Assembly (NCBI GenBank): GCA_963835735.1
Contig: CAWIGP010000003.1
Coordinates: forward strand, 372,001-436,000
Length of the DNA: 64,000 nt
Direction of reading: 5' to 3'
Origin: DASQMT01 sp963835735
Lineage (GTDB): Bacteria > Actinomycetota > Thermoleophilia > Solirubrobacterales > Solirubrobacteraceae
How positions within the stretch are numbered: position 1 is the first letter of the stretch; the number at the start of each line of letters is the position of its first letter. The position numbers and the translations under genes are program-made. The notes beneath the pieces were generated by a model. That model did no database searches. It saw only the letters and a program-made list of their open reading frames with translations, and had not been told where the DNA came from. This document shows, one piece after another, positions 55,963 to 64,000 of the stretch.

Positions 55963-57047
55963 GGCTCGGCGTTGAGGCGGCGCTCGTCGACGGCGCGCTC
56001 GTCCCCGGCGACGTCGAGGTCGACGGCGGCGCGATCGCCGGCGTCGGGCTGGCCGGCGCCGGCAGCGGCGTCGCCGCGCCCGGCTTCGTCGACCTCCAGG
56101 TCAACGGCTTCGCCGGCGTCGACTTCATGCACACCGACCGCGACGGCTACTCGCGCGCAGGCGAGGCGATCCTTGCGACGGGCACGACCGCATACCAGCC
56201 GACGTTCATCACTGCGTCGGAGGAGGACCTGCTCGCCGCGCTGCAAGAGGTGCCGGAGGAGGGCGACGGCCCGTCGATCATCGGCGCGCACGTGGAGGGC
56301 CCGTTCCTGTCGCCGCGCCGGCTCGGGGTGCACCCGCCGAAGTGGCAGCGCTCGCCCGACCCAGCGCTGCTCGAGCGTCTGCTCGACGCCGGCGGCGTAC
56401 ACCAGGTGACGCTCGCGCCGGAGCTGCCCGGCGCGTTCGAGCTGATCGACGTGCTGCTCGCGCGCGGCGTCGTCGTGTCGGCCGGCCACACCGACGCGAG
56501 CGCCGCCGAGGCGCACCTCGCGTTCGACCGCGGCGTCCGCACGGTGACGCACCTGTTCAACGCGATGCGCCCGCTCGTCCCGCGCGATCCGGGGATCGCG
56601 CTGGCGGCGCTCTCGCGCACCGACGTCACGGTGCAGCTGATCGCCGACGGGCACCACGTCGCCGGCGACACGCTGCTGGTCGCCTGGCGCGCCGCGCGCG
56701 GCCGGATCGCGCTCGTCACCGACGCGGTCGCCGCGACCGCGATGGGCGACGGCGCCTTCGCGCTCGCCGGGCGCCCGCTCGTCTCGGCCGAGGGCGTCGT
56801 GCGCGGCCCCGAGGGTCAGCTCGCCGGCAGCGTGCTGACGATGATCGACGCCGTGCGCAACGTGCACGCGCTCGGCATCCCGCTCGAGGAGGCGCTGGCC
56901 GCCGCCTCGGAGGTGCCCGCGCGGATCGCCGGGCGGGCCGACCTCGGCCGGCTGGTACCCGGCGCCCCCGCCGACGTGGTCGTGCTCGACGACAATCTGG
57001 AGATCGTCCGTGTGCTGGTGCAAGGAGGCGACCGTGTCGCGCGTTGA
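55959..57047 (+). CDS. nagA: N-acetylglucosamine-6-phosphate deacetylase
   Basis: 362 residues, amidohydrolase fold. Start GALVPGDVEVDGGAIAGVGL (small beta domain); APGFVDLQVNGFAGVDFMHT; metal ligand Glu in GAHVEGPFLSPRRLGVHPPK; His in VVSAGHTDASAAEAHLAFDR; THLFNAMRPLVPRDPGIALA with the second His; catalytic Asp in IALVTDAVAATAMGDGAF. It converts GlcNAc-6-P to GlcN-6-P and acetate, using products of MurQ and of GlcNAc uptake. It starts in the permease stop (ATGA); the SIS-domain gene begins 14 nt before its end. Confidence 0.94.
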   Translation: MRLGVEAALVDGALVPGDVEVDGGAIAGVGLAGAGSGVAAPGFVDLQVNGFAGVDFMHTDRDGYSRAGEAILATGTTAYQPTFITASEEDLLAALQEVPEEGDGPSIIGAHVEGPFLSPRRLGVHPPKWQRSPDPALLERLLDAGGVHQVTLAPELPGAFELIDVLLARGVVVSAGHTDASAAEAHLAFDRGVRTVTHLFNAMRPLVPRDPGIALAALSRTDVTVQLIADGHHVAGDTLLVAWRAARGRIALVTDAVAATAMGDGAFALAGRPLVSAEGVVRGPEGQLAGSVLTMIDAVRNVHALGIPLEEALAAASEVPARIAGRADLGRLVPGAPADVVVLDDNLEIVRVLVQGGDRVAR

Positions 57048-58080
57048 ACCGCCCAGCGGCTCCCTCGTTCGAGCCGAGATCGCCGAGCAGCCGGCCGCCG
57101 TCGCGCGCGTGCTGGCCGACGGCGACGGCGCGATCGCCGCGGCGGTGCAGGAGATCCGGCGCCGCCGCCCGCGCTACGCGGTGATCGCGGCGCGCGGCTC
57201 CTCCGACAACGCGGCGCGCTACGCCCAGCACGTGCTCGGCCGGCTCTGCGGCCTGCCGGTCGCGCTCGCCGCGCCCTCACTGCACACCGTCTACGACGCG
57301 CGCGTGCGCTACACCGACGGGCTGGTCATCGGCATCTCGCAGTCGGGCGCCTCGCCCGATGTGGTCGCCGTGCTCGCCGCCGCGCGGGCTCAGGGTTGCG
57401 TGACCGTGGCGGTCACGAACGAGCCCGGCTCGCCGATGGCGGCGACGGCCACGCACGTGATCGCGCTCCAGGCCGGAGTGGAGGCGAGCGTCGCCGCGAC
57501 CAAGACGTACACGACGTCGCTCGCCGCGGTCGCCGCGCTGGCCGCCGGGATCGCCGCCGACGGCGCCTTCCGGCGCGGGCTGGACGGGGTCGCGGACGCG
57601 CTGGAGCGCCAGCTCGCGCGCACCGCCGGGATCGACGAGGCGGCCGAGGCCGCCGCGGAGTGGCAGCGGCTCGCGGTGATCGGCCGCGGCGCGAACTACG
57701 CGACGGCGTTCGAGGCGGCGCTGAAGATCAAGGAGCTCGCCGGAGTCGCCGCCGAGCCGGCGTCGCCGGCCGACTTCCTGCACGGGCCGGTGGCGATGCT
57801 CGACCCGGGCTTCCCGGTGCTGGCGGTGCTGCCGCCCGGCCCGACCGGGGCTGCGGTGCGCGACGTGCTGGCGGCCGCGCACGAGCGCGACGCCGACGTC
57901 ACCGTGATCGGCGCTCATGCGCTCGGCGACCGGCAGCTCGCGCTCGAGCCCGGGCCGGAGTGGCTCAGCCCGCTGTGCGCCGTCGTCCCCGCCCAGCTGC
58001 TCGCCGTCGGCGCCGCCGAGCGCCGCGGCGTCGACGTAGACCGACCCGCGGGCCTGCAGAAGGTCACGAGGACGCACTAG
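57034..58080 (+). CDS. SIS-domain glucosamine-6-phosphate deaminase-like protein (GlmS-isomerase type)
   Basis: 348 residues with two SIS domains and no glutaminase domain. SIS 1: YAVIAARGSSDNAARYAQHV, IGISQSGASPDVVAVLAAAR, VTNEPGSPMAATATHVIALQ and ASVAATKTYTTSLAAVAALA. SIS 2: VIGRGANYATAFEAALKIKE, FLHGPVAMLDPGFPVLAVLP. This is the NagB-II/AgaS-like class, which deaminates GlcN-6-P to Fru-6-P where classical NagB is absent. The GTG at 57034 follows AAGGAGGCG (57022-57030) and overlaps the nagA end. The operon position fits the step after NagA. Confidence 0.9.
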   Translation: MSRVEPPSGSLVRAEIAEQPAAVARVLADGDGAIAAAVQEIRRRRPRYAVIAARGSSDNAARYAQHVLGRLCGLPVALAAPSLHTVYDARVRYTDGLVIGISQSGASPDVVAVLAAARAQGCVTVAVTNEPGSPMAATATHVIALQAGVEASVAATKTYTTSLAAVAALAAGIAADGAFRRGLDGVADALERQLARTAGIDEAAEAAAEWQRLAVIGRGANYATAFEAALKIKELAGVAAEPASPADFLHGPVAMLDPGFPVLAVLPPGPTGAAVRDVLAAAHERDADVTVIGAHALGDRQLALEPGPEWLSPLCAVVPAQLLAVGAAERRGVDVDRPAGLQKVTRTH

Positions 58081-58087
58081 GAGACCC

Positions 58088-59262
<1,175 letters not shown>

Positions 59263-59266
<4 letters not shown>

Positions 59267-60508
59267 TCATCCCCGCACCCGCCGAGCTCGGCGACGACGA
59301 GCCGCTCGGCCCCGAGGGCTATCGGCTGGAGGTACGCGACGGGGAGGCGCGGATCGAGGCCGAGGGCGACGCCGGGCGCTTCTATGCCCAGCAGACGCTG
59401 CAGCGCCTGCCCGCGGGCGACGTCACGATCGCCGACCGCCCGCGCTTCGCCTGGCGCGGCGCGATGCTCGACGTCGCGCGCCACTTCTTCGGCGTCGACG
59501 ACGTACAGCGCCTGATCGACCAGCTCGCCGCCTACAAGCTCAACGTGCTGCACCTGCACCTGTCCGACGACCAGGGCTGGCGCATCGCGATCGAGCGCTG
59601 GCCGCGGCTCGCCGAGCACGGCGGGCGGTCCGCCGTCGGCGGCGACCGGGGCGGCTTCTACTCCCACGACGACTACCGCGAGATCGTCCGCTACGCGGCA
59701 GAGCGGTTCATCACCGTCGTGCCGGAGATCGACGTTCCGGGCCACACCCATGCCGCGCTCGCCGCCTACCCGGAGCTGGCGGACGGACAGCCCGCCGAGC
59801 CGTACACCGGGATCGAGGTCGGCTTCTCCTCGCTCGACGTCCACGCCGACGTCACCTACCGGTTCCTCGGCGAGGTGTTCGCCGAACTGGCGGCGCTGAC
59901 GCCGGGCGAGTTCCTGCACATCGGCGGCGACGAGGCACACAGCACGTCGACGGAGGACTACCTCGCGTTCATGGCGCGCGTGCAGCCGCTCGTGGCGGCG
60001 CAGGGCAAGCGGCTCGTGGGGTGGGAGGAGGTCGCCTCGGCGCCGCTGGCCGCCGGCAGCCTGGTGCAGTACTGGAACACCGGCAACGCCCGCGGCCACG
60101 ACCTCGCGCGCGCCGCGGTCGCGCAGGGGGCGCGGCTGATCATGTCGCCCGGCGACCGCGTGTACCTCGACATGAAGTACGACGAGTCGACGCCGCTGGG
60201 CCTGGACTGGGCCGGGCACACCGAGGTGCACGACAGCTACGACTGGGATCCGGCGACGCTGGTCGACGGGGTGGGGGAGGAGGCGATCGCCGGCGTCGAG
60301 GCGCCCGTCTGGACCGAGACGCTGCGGACGCTCGGCGACGTCGAGACGATGCTGTTCCCGCGGCTGTGCGCGGTCGCCGAGGTCGCCTGGACGCCGCAGG
60401 AGCGGCGCGACTGGGACGGACTTCCGCACCCGGGTGGCGGCGCAGGCGCCGCGCTGGGATGCGGCCGGCGTGGCCTACACGCGCTCGCCGCAGATCGCCT
60501 GGGCCTAG
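59263..60508 (+). CDS. Beta-N-acetylhexosaminidase (GH20), one late frameshift
   Basis: About 415 residues. A compact N-terminal GH20b-like domain precedes the TIM barrel: RGAMLDVARHFFGVDDVQRL, LNVLHLHLSDDQGWRIAIER, ITVVPEIDVPGHTHAALAAY, the catalytic Asp-Glu pair in FLHIGGDEAHSTS, QYWNTGNARGHDLARAAVAQ and EAPVWTETLRTLGDVETMLF. Near 60420 an extra base shifts the frame; the proper ending, RTRVAAQAPRWDAAGVAYTR then SPQIAWA, stops at 60508. There is no signal peptide, so it acts in the cytoplasm on imported chitobiose or muropeptide sugars. The start overlaps the ATPase stop. Confidence 0.9.
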
Positions 60509-60518
60509 GATTTCTCCG

Positions 60519-60974
60519 ATGGGCTGGCAGGTATATCTCTCGGGCGAGATCCACTCGGACTGGCGCGACCGCATCGAGCAGGGCGCGGCGGACGCCGGGC
60601 TGGACGTCGCGTTCAGTGCCCCGGTCACCGATCACTCGGCCTCCGACGACGCCGGCGTGGCGATCCTCGGCGCCGAGCAGCGGCCGTTCTGGCGCGACCA
60701 CGTCGGCGCGGGCGTGAACGCGATCCGCACGCGCACGCTGATCGAGCGAGCCGACGTCGTCGTCGTGCGTTTCGGCGACCAGTACAAGCAGTGGAACGCG
60801 GCCTTCGACGCCGGCTTCGCCGCGGCGCTCGGCAAGCCGCTGATCACGCTCCACGCCGAGCAGCACGACCACGCGCTCAAGGAGGTCGATCGCGCCGCGC
60901 TCGCGGTCGCGCGCGAGCCCGAGCAGGTCGTGGAGGTGCTCCGCTACGTGATCGAGGGGGCGCTCGCGCGCTGA
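60519..60974 (+). CDS. YtoQ-family protein
   Basis: 151 residues: MGWQVYLSGEIHSDWRDRIE, FSAPVTDHSASDDAG, then VVVRFGDQYKQWNAAFDAGF and AAALGKPLITLHAEQHDHAL. These blocks are the YtoQ signature (nucleoside deoxyribosyltransferase-like Rossmann fold), function unproven. The TAG stop of the hexosaminidase gene is also the start of the TAGGAT box (60506-60511) that lies 7 nt upstream of this ATG, so the gene has a leaderless promoter of its own. It is followed 1 nt later by the kinase gene. Confidence 0.88.
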   Translation: MGWQVYLSGEIHSDWRDRIEQGAADAGLDVAFSAPVTDHSASDDAGVAILGAEQRPFWRDHVGAGVNAIRTRTLIERADVVVVRFGDQYKQWNAAFDAGFAAALGKPLITLHAEQHDHALKEVDRAALAVAREPEQVVEVLRYVIEGALAR

Positions 60975-60975
60975 C

Positions 60976-61869
60976 GTGGGATCGACCGCTGAGGAGAGCT
61001 GGGGGCTCGCCGAGGGCGACGAGATCGCACCCGGCCGGACGGTCCTGAGGCCGCTCGGCGGCGGTACCCGCTACGAGGTGCTGCTGGTCTGGGACGACGC
61101 GCGCTTCGCGATCATGGTCGCCAAGGTGCTGCGCCCGGCGGTGGTCGCTGACGAGGAAGCGCTGCGCGATCTCGCCCGCGAGGCCGAGGCGCTGGCGACG
61201 CTCTCGCACCCGGTGATCGTGCGCGGCTTCGACGCGGTGCTCGACGGCGCGCATCCGCACCTGCTCCTCGAGCACCTGGAGGGACCGACGCTGCGCCGCC
61301 TGCTCAAGGCCGAGCCGCGCCTGCCGCTGCAGCAGCTGATCCCGCTCGGTCTGCACGTGGCCGCCGGCATCGCGTATCTGGCGACGGTGGGCTGGGTCCA
61401 CCTCGACCTCAAGCCCGACAACCTGATCATGGGCGTCCCGCCGCGCATCATCGATCTCTCGATCGCGCGGACGGTCGAGCGAGCCGCGCGCACGCGCGGG
61501 CTCCTCGGCACCGATCCGTACATGGCGCCCGAGCAGTGCGGGACGCCGGAGTTCGAGGGGCGGCTGGGCCCGCCGGCCGACGTGTTCGGGCTCGCCGCGA
61601 CGCTCTGGCGCGCCGCGACGGGCGCGGCGCCGTTCCCGCGCGCAAGCGGCGGCTCGCGCAGCGACGATCCGGCGCTGCGCTTCCCGCAGCTCGTCGCGCC
61701 GCCGCCGGAGCCGCCTCGCGACGTGCCTGCGGTGATGGCGGAGCTGCTGCTGGCCGGGCTGGCGCGCGATCCCGCGCAGCGCCCGACCGCGCGCGAGCTC
61801 GCGACCGGCTTCGAGCCGCTGCTCGACGCGCTCCCGGTGGCCGCGCCGCGGCGCCGTGGCAAGCGGTGA
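60976..61869 (+). CDS. Cytoplasmic Ser/Thr protein kinase
   Basis: 297-residue Hanks-type kinase domain alone. Glycine loop LRPLGGGTRYEVLLVWDD, ATP Lys in FAIMVAKVLRP, catalytic loop GWVHLDLKPDNLIM (Asp, Lys, Asn present), activation region GLLGTDPYMAPEQ and ADVFGLAATLWRAATG. The magnesium-binding DFG motif reads DLS (IIDLSIARTV): Asp is kept, Phe and Gly are replaced. There is no membrane helix or PASTA domain. The GTG at 60976 lies 1 nt after the ytoQ stop, so co-expression is likely. It probably has activity, but a pseudokinase-like behaviour is possible. Confidence 0.88.
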   Translation: MGSTAEESWGLAEGDEIAPGRTVLRPLGGGTRYEVLLVWDDARFAIMVAKVLRPAVVADEEALRDLAREAEALATLSHPVIVRGFDAVLDGAHPHLLLEHLEGPTLRRLLKAEPRLPLQQLIPLGLHVAAGIAYLATVGWVHLDLKPDNLIMGVPPRIIDLSIARTVERAARTRGLLGTDPYMAPEQCGTPEFEGRLGPPADVFGLAATLWRAATGAAPFPRASGGSRSDDPALRFPQLVAPPPEPPRDVPAVMAELLLAGLARDPAQRPTARELATGFEPLLDALPVAAPRRRGKR

Positions 61870-61954
61870 CGCGCCGCATCGCGTAACGCCGGCTTTGGAA
61901 CGCGTGTCAAAGAAGTGTTAACGCCCTGCGCGGTTCCGAGGAGGAGGAGTGGCG

Positions 61955-62449
61955 ATGTCGCATCATCCGGCAGACCTGTACCTGCGCCTGCACGACGACG
62001 GTCCGGTCGTGGGGTCCACCGCGCCGGGGCGACGGCTCGTCGCACTGCTCTTCGCGACGCTCCTGCTCGCCACCGTGCCGCTGGCCTGGCTGGCGTCGGA
62101 TGCCGTCGCGACGACCGGCTCCAAGGTGACGCTGGCGTCCGACGACGACGACGACAACTCCGGCCCCGGCGGCGGCAGCGACGACGACGACACCGGCACA
62201 TCGACGCGGTCGAACTCCGTGACCAACACGGACAAGACTGGCGTCTCGACGAAGCAGCCGACGGCGACGCAGTCGAACACGGCCACCCGCACCGGCAAGA
62301 CCGGCATGTCGACGAAGCAGCCGACGGCGACGCAGTCGAACACGGCCACCCGCACCGGCAAGACCGGCATGTCGACGAAGCAGCCGACGGGGACGCAGTC
62401 GAACACGGCCACCCGCACCGGCAAGACCGGCGCGTCGACCAAGGCCTGA
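61955..62449 (+). CDS. Membrane-anchored protein with 21-residue Thr-rich repeats
   Basis: 164 residues. A cytoplasmic start of about 26 residues (SHHPADLYLRLHDDGPVVGS), one helix (LVALLFATLLLATVPLAWLA), then an external region with acidic runs (DDDDDN, DDDD) around Gly. Three near-identical 21-residue repeats STKQPTATQSNTATR-TGKTGM and a short final part follow. The repeats suggest a stalk or surface spacer, possibly O-glycosylated on Thr. GAGGAGGAG at 61941-61949 supports the ATG at 61955. GGAAC followed by GTT (about 61897-61919) upstream could be an ECF-type promoter, weakly supported. Family unknown. Confidence 0.6.
   Translation: MSHHPADLYLRLHDDGPVVGSTAPGRRLVALLFATLLLATVPLAWLASDAVATTGSKVTLASDDDDDNSGPGGGSDDDDTGTSTRSNSVTNTDKTGVSTKQPTATQSNTATRTGKTGMSTKQPTATQSNTATRTGKTGMSTKQPTGTQSNTATRTGKTGASTKA
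62246..62434. repeat. Three tandem 63-bp coding repeats
   Basis: Units begin at 62246, 62309 and 62372, each starting TCGACGAAGCAGCCGACGG and differing by only a few bases (for example GCGACG versus GGGACG). They encode the 21-residue repeats of the surrounding gene. Near identity at the DNA level implies recent duplication or gene conversion. Confidence 0.85.
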
Positions 62450-62616
62450 CGTCAGCGCTCGGGATCTCGAGGTCGGCCACGCGCACGCGCGCGCCGCGGA
62501 CCTTGAGCACGGTCTCCAGCAGCCCGCGCTGCTCGCCGCCCTCCGGCCGCGGCACCGGGACGGCCAGCGCCACTACGGGCGCGGCGCGCGGCAGTCTCGA
62601 GCGAACCGTGAACCGC
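62450..62616. other. Intergenic stretch with possible gene remnant
   Basis: 167 bases between the repeat protein and the convergent hypothetical gene. On the minus strand a short frame (about 62598-62460) reads PRPEGGEQRGLLETVLKVRG then ARVRVADLEIPSADV. It has protein-like composition but no start context or stop of its own before entering the repeats antisense. It may be the remnant of a gene; I can assign nothing to it. Confidence 0.25.
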
Positions 62617-63305
62617 TCAGCGCACGCGGACCCTGAAGGTCTTGCCGAGCTGTATCCCGCCCGCGAACACGGTGACGCGGTAGCGGCCGCGCTTCAGCCC
62701 GCGCGTGGAGACTGCCCCGGAGCCGTCTCTGGTGCTGAGCCTGCCCTGCGCGGTGCGCGAGCGCGGGCCGCGGAAGCGCACCGTGATCGCGCCGCTGATG
62801 TTGCACTTCAGCGCGAGCTTGCGGCCGCGCCGAACCGAGCTGGTCGCGGCCTTGCAGCTCGGCTGCTCCACGCGGACCGGCAGCTGGAACCCGGCCACGT
62901 CGTCGATGATGTAACGCTGGTAAGCGCACAGCAGCACGCGGTCGAGTCCGGGCTTGACGGCGAACGGCAGCGACACACCGGACCAGTCGATGCCGGAAGC
63001 GGGCGGCGCCGGGTTGATGTTCAGGTCGCCGTCCATCACCCAGCCGCTGATCGACGTCGTGGCGTTGAGATCGATGTTGATCCCCGACTGCAGCTGGCTG
63101 CTGTACGACGCCGCGCACGCCGGCACGATGTCGGGGTTCTGGACGAACAGCGAGAGGTCGTAGGGCGTCGTGAACTCGTCGGTCGGCGGGTCGTTCCAAC
63201 GATCGGGCCGTCGTGCGCCAGCGTGAGCGTGTTGCCGGGATAGGAGAGCGCCCTCCAGCCGCCCGCCTCCTGCGCCGAGCCGGGCGCGGAGTCGTGTGAC
63301 TTCAT
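62617..63305 (-). CDS. Hypothetical protein with C-terminal Ig-like domain, one frameshift
   Basis: About 229 residues if the shift near 63198 is repaired. First part from ATG 63305: SHDSAPGSAQEAGGWRALSY and GNTLTLAHDGPIVG. Second part: NDPPTDEFTTPYDLSLFVQN, PDIVPACAASYSSQLQSGIN, YIIDDVAGFQLPVRVEQPSC, then a basic beta-rich ending RGLKRGRYRVTVFAGGIQLG with KTFRVRVR. The last about 80 residues look like an Ig/Big-type external domain (YRVTV-x-AGG). No signal peptide precedes ATG 63305, so the real start may be elsewhere or the gene truncated. Function unknown. Confidence 0.5.
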
Positions 63306-63339
63306 CGTGCCCTCACGCGCGCGTGGAACGCTGTCAGCG

Positions 63340-64000
63340 GTGCGCGTGCTGATCGTCGAGGACGAGGCCAAGCTCGCCGGCATCATCCGGCGCGGCATGC
63401 GCGAGCGCGGGCTCAGCGCCGACGTCGCGACGACCGGCGAGGACGCGCTCTGGATGGCCGGCGCGACCGACTACGGCGCGATCGTGCTCGACCTCATGCT
63501 GCCGGGGATCGACGGCGTCGAGACGTGCCGGCGGCTGCGTGCCGACGGCGTCTGGACGCCGGTGCTGATGCTCACAGCCCGCGGCGCGGTGCGCGACCGG
63601 ATCGCCGGCCTCGACGGCGGCGCAGACGACTACCTCGTCAAGCCCTTCGACTTCGAGGAGCTGCTCGCGCGGCTGCGCGCGCTCGTGCGGCGCGCGCCGG
63701 CGGAGCGCCCGGCGGTGCTCGAGGTCGGCGCGCTGCGACTCGATCCGGCGGGGCGACGCGTCTGGCGCGGAGCGGAGGAGCTCGAGCTCCCACGGAAGGA
63801 GTTCGCGCTGCTGGAGGCGTTCATGCGGCATCCCGGCGTCGCGCTCTCGCGCTTCCAGCTGCTCGAGCACGCGTGGGACGGCGAGTACGAGAACCGCTCG
63901 AACGTGGTCGACGTCGGCGTGAAGTCGCTGCGCGACCGGATCGACCGGCCGTTCGGGACGGACTCGATCGAGACGGTGCGCGGCGTCGGCTACCGGCTGC
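63340..64000 (+). CDS. OmpR-family response regulator (partial, runs off the window)
   Basis: 220 residues visible from GTG 63340, open to the last base. Receiver: VRVLIVEDEAKLAGIIRRGM, phosphoacceptor Asp in IVLDLMLPGIDGVET, Thr in LMLTARGAVRDR, Lys in DDYLVKPFDFEELLARLRAL. Output winged helix: LELPRKEFALLEAFMRHPGV, LLEHAWDGEYENRSNVVDVG, VKSLRDRIDRPFGTDSIETV with RGVGYRL at the edge. Only a few residues are missing. A sensor kinase gene probably follows outside the window. The layout resembles QseB/TctD-type regulators. Confidence 0.92.
   Translation, partial: MRVLIVEDEAKLAGIIRRGMRERGLSADVATTGEDALWMAGATDYGAIVLDLMLPGIDGVETCRRLRADGVWTPVLMLTARGAVRDRIAGLDGGADDYLVKPFDFEELLARLRALVRRAPAERPAVLEVGALRLDPAGRRVWRGAEELELPRKEFALLEAFMRHPGVALSRFQLLEHAWDGEYENRSNVVDVGVKSLRDRIDRPFGTDSIETVRGVGYRL

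Noticed and set aside
61071..62573. 500-residue minus-strand frame over the kinase and the repeat protein
   Set aside because: It is antisense to two well-supported genes. Its Cys/Arg/Ser repeats mirror the 63-bp repeats. Only the first about 45 residues look protein-like, so it is noted as a possible remnant.

Overview
The window is about 64 kb of very GC-rich actinobacterial chromosome. The best guess is the class Thermoleophilia (Solirubrobacter/Conexibacter-like). The reasons are pervasive leaderless promoters (a TANNNT box 6-8 nt before ATG or GTG), an F420-type luciferase-like monooxygenase, HdeD/GAP-family membrane proteins, actinobacterial acyl-CoA dehydrogenase pairs and a Gly-rich GT39 glycosyltransferase. 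No rRNA, tRNA, phage, transposase or CRISPR was recognised. Many otherwise intact genes carry single-base frameshifts, at least one in a G homopolymer. I read these mainly as sequence (long-read) errors, not as pseudogenes.

Layout. 0-3 kb: a DsbA/VKOR disulfide pair, an SSI-like lipoprotein and small proteins. 3-7 kb: a formylglycine-generating-enzyme homologue overlapping a giant LuxR (LAL/MalT-like) regulator. 7-13 kb: stress-type membrane proteins (HdeD, DUF7144-like, YihY, DUF202, GAP, ZIP), TrmH methyltransferase, tandem Usp and tandem GNAT. Several of these share a GGGTGATC-box operator. 13-18.5 kb: a HerA-like ATPase and the ATP-grasp / alpha-E / transglutaminase operon. 18.5-27.3 kb: LLM oxidoreductase, NudC, a TetR-YdcZ divergon, and a copper operon (CopZ, secreted His-rich protein, CopA ATPase, then homocysteine S-methyltransferase) behind a CsoR-type operator. 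27.3-33 kb: three acyl-CoA dehydrogenases, a cytidylate-kinase-like protein, an EamA-like transporter and an SGNH hydrolase. 33-36 kb: PadR plus a MacB/FtsX-type ABC exporter. 36-40 kb: an overlapping operon of GT2/GtrA, response regulator, histidine kinase with a C-terminal STAS domain, and an RsbW-like kinase. 40-44.5 kb: an MMPL exporter and an XRE/MFS divergon. 44.5-47.5 kb: a putative extracytoplasmic redox operon (ApbE, ferric-reductase-like membrane protein, Ser/Thr-rich anchored protein, intradiol-dioxygenase-like protein). 47.7-49.6 kb: GT39. 50-60.5 kb: an amino-sugar island (MurQ, DasR-like GntR, sugar ABC transporter, NagA, SIS-domain deaminase-like protein, MsiK-like ATPase, GH20 hexosaminidase). 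60.5-64 kb: YtoQ, a Ser/Thr kinase, a repeat-rich exported protein, and a response regulator cut by the window end.

The most unusual signal is a family of three intergenic elements (20695-20894, 22511-22881, 49699-49896). Each is bounded by the same 14-bp inverted repeat (AACTGCGGCATTGA / TCAATGCCGCAGTT). Each is built from 38-39-bp imperfect palindromes of 17-5-17 design, whose stems change sequence but keep pairing. One copy has expanded into four tandem 60-bp units. I know of no named family that matches.

Several shared regulatory words are visible: GGGTGATC boxes (four sites between 3 and 12 kb); CTGAGAG direct repeats with 11-bp period in front of both GT2/MMPL and GT39; a CsoR palindrome; a TetR palindrome; and a dre-like operator overlapping the -35 box of the GntR gene.
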